Shown here: positions 56,966-64,000 of the stretch, in pieces
Layout: every line of letters begins with the position of its first letter
Position numbering within the stretch: the first letter of the stretch is position 1
Source of the DNA: Adiantum capillus-veneris
Lineage: Eukaryota; Streptophyta; Polypodiopsida; Polypodiales; Pteridaceae
Reading direction: 5' to 3'
DNA: 64,000 nucleotides
Assembly: GCA_014529385.2 (NCBI GenBank)
Contig: CM043943.1
Span: 151,249,092-151,313,091 of the forward strand
Made by a program: the position numbers and the translations under genes
The notes under the pieces: generated by a model
Databases searched by the model: none
What the model was told of the DNA's origin: nothing
What the model saw: the letters and a program-made list of their open reading frames with translations, nothing else

Positions 56966-57780
56966 AGAGTTATTTGATTATGTTTTGCCTCGATTGGAGG
57001 CTGTGTAACTTCTCGAACCTTCGGTCTCTCAAGGCTCGTCTCGAGCTTGAGGTTGCATTGTACGTCTCTTTGTGGAATATCTAATACATACACTCACTAT
57101 TGTGAGTTTGGCAAAACAAAAGGAAAAATTACCCTCTAATTTGAGGAAATTCCCAAAATACCTCTCAAATTTTAAAAATTCCCAAACTACCTTTTATCTA
57201 TATTGGTTGAATTGTTCAAGATTTTCTAATCTTTATTCCATTTTGATAGTCGAGATCCAGTTTTTGAGTGCTTAGCATGTACTTTGTGACAAATTATGTC
57301 TAAAAATAATGACTACATAGCCAACTCAAATTCTAGTTTTAGCATCTTGTATTGATAGACAATCAATCTTCTTATGAAAAACTACAAAATTTTTAATCTT
57401 CGGAGATATTTAATCTCACAACCAAAGGTATGTTGAGAATTTTAAAAAAATTTGAAGGGCATTTTGAGAACTTATGAAAAACTATTGGGGCAAAGGTATT
57501 TTGGTAATTTTCCCAAAAAAAAAAAGACCTCTTTTGCAGCGGTCTGACTCTGCGTTGAAAATTTCTAGTGCAGAGTTTTCATCGATGTGTTTGTAATGCA
57601 GCGGGCATGTGTGTGTGAACTAGTTTGCTTTGATTGCAAACATGCTCAAGGCTTGAAGGTTGCATTACCTCATTGACATGTCTAATTATTTACTCAAGGC
57701 TTGAAGGTTGCATTACCTCATTGACATGTCTCATTATTTAGTTACTTATTCTCAGTTCTTTTCAGTCCTTCCTAAGGACC
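56966..57780. other. AT-rich stretch with a 54-bp duplication
   Basis: No gene seen. CTCAAGGCTTGAAGGTTGCA with the following TTACCTCATTGACATGTCT occurs in tandem at about 57647-57686 and 57696-57735. Confidence 0.5.
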
Positions 57781-57919
57781 ATAATCTCCCCGACAATAAA
57801 GTTTTTGCATAAGATGACAAAACTCGATGAGTTTCTTGCAGTGGAAATCCTGAAGAAACAATCCTGCGAACAAGCTCCTGCATTCCCTCATGGAGATGCG
57901 CTCATTACCTTGAAGACGC

Positions 57920-57921
<2 letters not shown>

Positions 57922-57975
<54 letters not shown>

Positions 57976-58150
57976 CGTAGGAAAATAAGCCCTCGTAAAA
58001 AACGCCTCTCTCTCTCTCTCCATGGCGTAGGGAAACAAGCCCTCAAAGGGGCAGCCTCAACAGGCAGCAAAGCTTCTAGCTCACACACACACTCTCCCCT
58101 TCGACCTCGCTCGTTAGATACTACAAATCTTTGACAGAGTGCAGGAACGC

Positions 58151-58227
<77 letters not shown>

Positions 58228-58300
58228 CGGCAGTAGCATGGAAAAGCAAGCGGCTTCGAGTCAGCCAAGATGAATGCCTCTCTCTCTCTCTCCCCGGCAG
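57922..58300. repeat. cluster of (CT)n tracts with repeated flanks
   Basis: (CT)n at 57922-57970, 58006-58020, 58153-58223 and 58277-58291. The first two are each followed by CCATGGCGTAGGRAAAYAAG, and the later two by related CCGGCAG-AAGGAAAA sequence. The whole module (tract plus flank) was copied, with the tract length changing each time. Confidence 0.85.
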
Positions 58301-58311
58301 CAAGGAAAACG

Positions 58312-59920
58312 TGTAATGGAATTTGCCTTAATATGTGAGGGTAGCGGAATTTAATGAGAGTACTTTCAAGAAATGATTTTGTGAGCATAGCGGGTTGACA
58401 TAATTGAAGATAGCAACATAATCATAGCAACTAGTTAACTTGGCATAGACAATACTTTTGCAAGAGAGAGAGTTTAAAGAACATGACAATAGTTGAGGAC
58501 CGGATTTATGTGGAGCCAGTCCCCCCTCCAATAGGCATTTGTATTATGATTTCTCCCATAAAAGAGACTTGTTACAATACAGTCTTTGTGTTCCTTGTGA
58601 CCTAAGTGATGCCATGAAGATGGAAGGCTTCATGCATCACAAACATAACATAAACTTGAAGAAAGCTTTAACTATCCCAAGCCTCAGTCCCAAGACCTCA
58701 AACACCTTCGAAGGTGGAGAGAGCTAGCAGGGAATGAGGGTAGGGAAGAGGAAGAAGAAACATTTCGTAGGAGAAAGAATTAGTTCCTCACTTATCATAC
58801 TCTTGTTGCTAGCATACATAATAGCATAGTAGTGAAGAAGAAGGAGATGGCAAGCTTAAGCATTGAAGCATGGCTCTTGGTTGGATTTGCACTCCATAGC
58901 CAAGAGTGTTGGTGTAGGCTCTCAACCTCTACTTGCTTGGAGAAGGAGAGGGAGCTCTTGCACTTTGCATAGTACACAATGAGAGTGTTTGTGAGTGTGT
59001 GTGGGTGAGTATACCCCCTAAGCACCCCCCTAGCTTGCTTGGGTCGACCCCCCCTTGTAGCTCATGCTTGAAGCTCATTGGGCCCCTCCAGGCCTAGCCA
59101 ATCACAAGCAGGAGCCATTACAAGCAACATGGGTAGCCTTGGGACAAGTGTCCCCCTTTCCCCTTTGAGAGAGAGGACTTGATAAATGCAAAAACAATTA
59201 GATAATTCAAGTAATTTATCATTGGACCCCTTTGAAGCCTAGCCAATAGGCTTCAAGCAACACATGAAGGTAACATGGGTAGGGACCTGACATGTGTCCT
59301 TGCTGCCTCTTCAAGCTTGGGCTTCCCTTGTGAGTGTGAGTGTGTGTTCTCTCTCTAATCCCTAGGAAAAGGGCTCGCCCCCCCTCTTGTAGGGATGCTT
59401 TTGACTTTAGGAGGTCAAGCACCTTAGTCATCAAGCATGACAAAGCACTTGGACTAGGGGGTGTTCCCACAAGCATCTCAGGTAAGCATCTCAAGGCACC
59501 TCAAGCACCTTAATCATGTAGCAAGTCAAGCACCTCAAGCATGGAGTAAGTCAGGCACCTCAAGCACCTTAATCAAGCACCTCAAGCAGGACAAACACCT
59601 CAAGCACGACAGGCACCTCGAGCTTGGGCCGGGTTCCCACCTCAAGCTCAGCCCTAGCTTACCTAAGGTCAAAGGACTTTTACACACATTATTGGAGGTC
59701 TTCAATGAAGCTAACCCTAAGGTCTTATGCTCCATTGGTTAGCCTTGCTCTTGATAGACCATCTCCCATTTGGGCCCCTTTACTATTGGCCCCGTGTTGA
59801 GATAGATCTATAAGCACATATCTATATCTTAACACTTGTTCCCATTTATTCTCCCACATTAAGTGATCAATTTAATATGAGAAAATCATTTGGGTTGGTT
59901 AGATATTAGATTTTATGACA
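58312..59920 (-). repeat. chromovirus 3' LTR
   Basis: 1,609 bp; TGTAATGG to TTTTATGACA on the plus strand (TGTCAT to CCATTACA in element orientation). It contains two CATTGG/CCAAT blocks about 150 bp apart (near 59075 and 59221) and a run of CACCTCAAGCAC repeats at 59461-59640. Confidence 0.9.
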
Positions 59921-59935
59921 TTACCTCTCTCTTGA
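59921..59935 (-). promoter_or_regulatory. chromovirus polypurine tract
   Basis: The plus strand reads TTACCTCTCTCTTGA; its complement AAGAGAGAGGTAA ends at the LTR. The stretch from here to 60260 is the element's 3' untranslated region. Confidence 0.75.
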
Positions 59936-60269
59936 AATCATAGTCGTCCTCGACTATGAGGTAGAAGAGATAAAGCCTTAGTCATTAGTCAATCGTACTT
60001 AGCGGGTAGAGGATCCCTTTTTTACCCTACGACATCTTTCCAAGATGGAGGACTAATCCATTTGGTGCTTGGGAGACATAGCTGCCCGCAAGAATGTCTG
60101 CTCTTTAGTCGATTTTATTCTCCCAAAGTAGAGTGACAAATTCTACTTGGTGTTTGAGAGACGTCGTCATCACAAACATGATTCTAAGCATGCATACTAG
60201 TTAAATTTGTGCACAATTAAAAAGAGGATTAGTCTTATAAGACAAAAACATGAGTCATTTAAAAGAGAG

Positions 60270-61369
60270 TTGTACATTTGCTTACTCTAATGTAGCATTG
60301 TAAGCATTGACAAGGTTCATACTATCCTTAAGTTGTACTCCTTGCATCCATTTAGCATCTTCAAAAGGATAATTTTTGAACTTAATATAAGATACCGTCG
60401 GATTATCTTACCATGTCGTAGTACCTTGTCTTCATGGCAAAGGACAGCTTTGGGTTGTAGCACCTCTTCTTGGTCTTCAACTTCGGGAGGGTCTTCAATA
60501 ATTGGTTCAGTTGGTGGCTCTCCTTTGTAGGGCTTAAGTAGGCTTACATGAAAGGCATTGTGTATAAGCCAATGGTTGGGCAACTTGAGTTGATAAGCCA
60601 TCTCATTGATGGGCTTCAAGATTTGGAAAGGACCATAGTATCTTTTTGCTAGTTTAGCATAATACTTTTGATGGCCCGTAGGATTTTTGCCCATCGTTTG
60701 CCTTAATCGAGCCTTAGGAAACTTGAGTAAGACCCAATCATTTTCTTTGAACATTAAGGCTCTTCTGTGCTTATCAGCAGCAGCTTTTTGCCTTTGTTGA
60801 GAGATGGCTATAGCCTCCCTAATCTTTTGAAAAGATTCTTGTAGGTCACGGCTATACTCATCGGCGGCGAAGATCTTCCCATGTACTTTGAGTAGCAAGG
60901 GACTTTTAGGTCTTCCCTCTATGATCTCGAAAGGTGCTTTCCCCGTAGAAGTATGGACAGTATTATTGTAGGCATACTCTACTAGAGGTAAATACTTTTC
61001 CCATTGTGAGCGTTGATCTACTTCGGTAACATAAGTCTTGAGTAGATCGAGTATCGTAAGATTGGCTATCTCACTTTGGCCATCTGTTTGTGGGTGATAG
61101 GCCGAAGAGAAATTCAATCTTGTTCCTAGATTTTCAAAGAGACCTTTCCAGAAATTACTGGTCATTCTAGGATCTCTATCTGACACGATGGATGTGGGTA
61201 ATCCATGGTGTTTGAAAATTTGAGATATGAAGAGAGTTGCCATTTGATGTGCCTTAATAGTCTTTTTGACAGGAATAAAATGTGCTTGTTTGCTAAACCT
61301 GTTGACTATTGTCCATATTCCTGTATTCCCATGGATAAACTTGGGTAATCCATGGATATACTCTCCCAT
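60270..61369 (-). CDS. chromovirus integrase core, GPY/F module and frameshifted chromodomain
   Basis: Frame 61369-60317, 350 codons. It continues the integrase after a frameshift near 61345. Second catalytic Asp in VSDRDPRM (residue 64) and Glu in TDGQSE (residue 100) give D-x35-E; the first Asp is in SMD at the end of the upstream frame. The GPY/F region reads YYGPFQI, followed by LPNHWLIHNAFHVSLLKPY. At the C-terminus HEDKVLRHGKIIRRY is the start of a chromodomain. Its remainder (KFKNYPFEDAKW) lies in the next phase near 60340-60395, so a second frameshift cuts it. Chromodomains guide integration to marked heterochromatin; this one would be lost. Confidence 0.88.
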
Positions 61370-63987
61370 GGTGAATTTGGAATAGGCAATGGCTGGAGTA
61401 ATCCAGGTTGCTTCCCTCTATCATACTTGGTCTTTTGGCATACTACACATTTTGAAACATACTCGTGTATGTCCACTTTCATGGTAGTCCAATAGAAATA
61501 CGTCTCTACTCCTCGAAGAGTAGGTTGAATACCTCTATGCCCTGCATATGGAGGAGCATGGGATTCATACATAACCTTCTCATGAAGGGAATGGGTAACA
61601 CATAGCCTATTGCCGTGGAGAAGATAACCATCCTGCAAGGTGAATGGTTCCTCTTTCTTCCCCAAAGCAAGGGCTGACATTATGTCTCTAAAGTCAGGGT
61701 CAGTAGCATTCTCATCTATCATAGAGGATAGATCATTGTGAGTAGCTATAGACACCGCATTAACTTTTGTTCGTCGTGAAAGTGCATCGGCAACTTGATT
61801 GTGCTTACCAACTATGTGAGCAATATGGAAATTAAATTGCGAAAGAAAATTTTCCCACCTCATTTGTTTGTCGCAAAGTTTGATTTGCGTCATGAAATAC
61901 TTGAGACTTTGGTGGCCGGTTCGTAGGATAAATGGAGTCCCCAATAGGTAGTGCTTCCATGTATCTAGGGCATGTAGAACAGCTAAAAGCTCTTTCTCAT
62001 AAATGCCCAAGACTCGTTCATCACTATTGAGCCTTCGGCTCTCATATGCTATGGCATGCCCTTCTTGAAGCAAAACCGCTCCAAGGCAATCACCACACGC
62101 ATCACATTGGACCTCAAATGGCTTTGAGAGATCCGGAAGCACGAGGACTGGTTGGGAAGTAAACTTCTCTTTGAGTTTTTCAAAAGCATTTTGCTCCTTA
62201 GCAGTCCATACAAACTTAACGTTCTTCTTTGTTAAGTCGTGTAGTGGTCTTGCTACTTGAGAGAATTTTGCTATGAAGCGTCTATAGTATGCACACATAC
62301 CAATAAAGCTTCTTAGCTCATGTAGATTCCTTGGGTTAGGCCATGATTTTATTACCTCTAACTTTGATGGATCCATACGAATACCATCGTGAGAGATAAT
62401 ATGACCTAGATATTGAATCTCTTGAAGGAAGAATTCACTTTTCTTTTGGTTGAGAAAAAGTTTGTTCTCCCTCAAGGCTTGAAAAATCACTTGGAGATGT
62501 TGCTTATGTTCCTCCAAAGACTTGGAGTAGATGATGATATCATCAAAGAACACTCCAGTGAATTTACGATATGGTCTAAAAATTTTCTCCATGAAACGAT
62601 TGAAAGTAGCTGGTGCATTAGTCAAGCCAAAAGGCGTGACTAGATATTCATAAAGACCAAATGTTGTGCGAAACGCGGTCTTTAGGATATCTTCATCCAC
62701 TATCCTTATTTGATGATAGCCACTCTTAAGGTCAATCCTACTGAAGTAGGTAGAGCCTTGTAGCTTATCAAACAGATCTTCTACCCGAGGCACGGGAAAT
62801 CTGTTTTTGATAGTGATATGGTTTAGTGCTCGATAGTCCACACACATACGGTATGTACCATCTTTCTTTTGCGCTAAAAGGACTGGAGAACAAAAGGGAG
62901 AGGAACTAGGCCTCACCATCCCTTTGTCTACCAATTCCTGTACTTGCCTCATAATCTCCTCTTGTTGAGCTTGTGAGACTCGATAAGGAGGTTTGTTAGG
63001 CGGTGAGCTTCCTGGAAGGAGCTCAATACGATGGTCATCATCCCCTCGTTTTGGAGGTAGGTCCATAGGGATATCATCGATGAACACATCTTGGAATCCT
63101 TTTAGAAAAGTAGACAAGTCTAACTCTTCTTGATTCCTATCATTTTCATTTGATGAAACATTATTAGCTTTTAGAGACTCTTTGACATAAATCATGTACG
63201 CAGAAACTGAGCTCTTCATTGATTTATCAAAAGAAAGAGGATTTACAAGTGGAATAGTGCGACCACGCTCACTAGCATCTATATACATGTTCTTTCCCCT
63301 GTAGGTGAAGTAAATTCTCCTTTCAGGGAACTTCATGTTGGCAGTGCGATCAAACCATGGTGCCCCTAGGATAACATCCTGATGTTGGAGAGGAGAGATG
63401 AAGAAATCTTCTTTGTCAACATAGCTTTGGACATGAAGCCTCAACTTCCCAATCAAGGGAGTAACGGAGGCTTGTTGTCCCTTGAAAGCTGCATTAGCTG
63501 TTACTATATCTCCCATCTCAAAAGCTTGAATGCCCAACTTGGTGGCCAACTCTATTGATATGAAGTTGAGGGTAGAGCCAGGGTCAAACAAGATGAAGGC
63601 ATCATGCTCTCTTACCTTTCCCCAAGCATAGGAGAGTGATGATCCTTTGCAATGAGCGTCCTCTTTTGGAGCTTCGATGGTGGAAGCCCTAGGAGTCTCA
63701 TTGCGAGTATTCTTCTTGGGGCAAGAACGATAGCCATGTCCTTGCTCCCCACACTTGAAACATTTATGGTCCTTGCGAAAAGCTTCAAGCTCTTCAGGAG
63801 AGAGTTTGTTTTTACCTTTGTAAACTCCCTTCTCCTCGGACCGATTGTTGTTGTTGTTGTTGTTGGAAGTGCCTTGGGAATTATTTTGAGCATTGGATTT
63901 CCCCTTTGCATCATTTTTATCTTTGTTTTCCATGGGCTTGACATTACGTCTAGCCCCTTGATGGAAATTGATGCGTGAAGCAACCAT
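61306..63987 (-). CDS. chromovirus Gag zinc knuckle, protease, RT, RNase H and integrase N-terminus (partial)
   Basis: 893 codons from ATG 63987; the true start is probably beyond the window, since Gag sequence continues upstream in the related copy. Zinc knuckle CFKCGEQGHGYRSC at residues 76-89; protease FDPGST with Asp 135; RT with VDYRALN at 383 and FDD at 481-483 (FFDDI, the usual variant of YVDD in this group). RNase H has D629 and E665, but TGHQSL at 690-695 where the family has TDHKSL, so the third catalytic Asp is Gly. The integrase zinc finger has H810, H817, C847 and C850. The frame shifts after SMD (residue 880) and ends in unrelated residues. Not able to complete replication alone. 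Confidence 0.92.
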   Translation of the reverse strand: MVASRINFHQGARRNVKPMENKDKNDAKGKSNAQNNSQGTSNNNNNNNRSEEKGVYKGKNKLSPEELEAFRKDHKCFKCGEQGHGYRSCPKKNTRNETPRASTIEAPKEDAHCKGSSLSYAWGKVREHDAFILFDPGSTLNFISIELATKLGIQAFEMGDIVTANAAFKGQQASVTPLIGKLRLHVQSYVDKEDFFISPLQHQDVILGAPWFDRTANMKFPERRIYFTYRGKNMYIDASERGRTIPLVNPLSFDKSMKSSVSAYMIYVKESLKANNVSSNENDRNQEELDLSTFLKGFQDVFIDDIPMDLPPKRGDDDHRIELLPGSSPPNKPPYRVSQAQQEEIMRQVQELVDKGMVRPSSSPFCSPVLLAQKKDGTYRMCVDYRALNHITIKNRFPVPRVEDLFDKLQGSTYFSRIDLKSGYHQIRIVDEDILKTAFRTTFGLYEYLVTPFGLTNAPATFNRFMEKIFRPYRKFTGVFFDDIIIYSKSLEEHKQHLQVIFQALRENKLFLNQKKSEFFLQEIQYLGHIISHDGIRMDPSKLEVIKSWPNPRNLHELRSFIGMCAYYRRFIAKFSQVARPLHDLTKKNVKFVWTAKEQNAFEKLKEKFTSQPVLVLPDLSKPFEVQCDACGDCLGAVLLQEGHAIAYESRRLNSDERVLGIYEKELLAVLHALDTWKHYLLGTPFILRTGHQSLKYFMTQIKLCDKQMRWENFLSQFNFHIAHIVGKHNQVADALSRRTKVNAVSIATHNDLSSMIDENATDPDFRDIMSALALGKKEEPFTLQDGYLLHGNRLCVTHSLHEKVMYESHAPPYAGHRGIQPTLRGVETYFYWTTMKVDIHEYVSKCVVCQKTKYDRGKQPGLLQPLPIPNSPWESISMDYPSLSMGIQEYGQ

Positions 63988-64000
63988 GGTGTGGTGGATT

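Larger units (their letters stand above)
58312..64000 (-). mobile_element. Ty3/gypsy chromovirus, minus strand, running off the right edge
   Basis: 3' LTR (58312-59920), polypurine tract, chromodomain-containing pol and part of gag are present; the 5' LTR and start of gag lie beyond 64000. Domain order protease-RT-RNase H-integrase and the C-terminal chromodomain define a chromovirus. At least two frameshifts and a missing RNase H catalytic residue make this copy non-autonomous, though it is far better preserved than 36840-40600. Confidence 0.93.

Overview
This window is repeat-dominated nuclear DNA of a land plant with a large genome. The evidence is plant-type LTR retrotransposons (one Ty1/copia, at least two chromodomain Ty3/gypsy chromoviruses, one large family without pol), primer-binding sites complementary to initiator-Met and Asp tRNAs, GT-AG introns with pyrimidine-rich acceptors, and many AT-rich spacers and (CT)n, (GT)n and poly-C tracts. 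A fern, lycophyte or gymnosperm would fit, but the species cannot be fixed from the sequence. There are no rRNA genes, convincing tRNA genes, CRISPR arrays or bacterial-style operons.

Layout. 1-3,100: the end of one plus-strand gene, then decayed minus-strand coding remnants, including a fragment that aligns with the histone H3 core. 1,836-11,571: at least 11 near-complete inverted-repeat hairpins in three families that share one arm core. They include a 106-bp-period tandem array split by a nearly intact Ty1/copia element (3,635-8,812). 11,605-11,977 and 26,310-27,637: exons of an unrecognised gene split by 14.3 kb. 11,978-26,309: the splitting DNA, a tandem LTR-internal-LTR-internal-LTR block bounded by the 5-bp duplication GGAAT. 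It belongs to a pol-less element family that encodes an unfamiliar repeat protein. 27,680-29,452: a convergent minus-strand gene, also unrecognised. 29,738-32,431: 5' end and LTR of a minus-strand gypsy element. 32,432-35,088: flanking repeats and an old LTR relic. 35,089-40,906: a heavily decayed minus-strand chromovirus. 40,907-47,120: a third copy of the pol-less element. 47,121-53,920: a second copy of the 26,310-33,235 block, about 20.8 kb downstream. 53,921-58,311: microsatellite-rich DNA with small coding relics. 58,312-64,000: the 3' LTR and most of pol of a better-preserved chromovirus, running off the right edge.

How it fits together. Most of the window records retrotransposition followed by recombination. 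A pol-less element inserted into a gene and became a tandem array. A gypsy LTR landed inside the middle LTR, and a deletion then fused it to the next copy. The whole right half, including target gene, convergent gene and gypsy LTR, was later duplicated. Premature stops that distinguish the pol-less copies are mostly CAG to TAG or CGA to TGA, the expected footprint of cytosine methylation at CHG and CG sites. The most unusual items are the hairpin arrays, the repeat protein of the pol-less element and the histone-H3-like relic.
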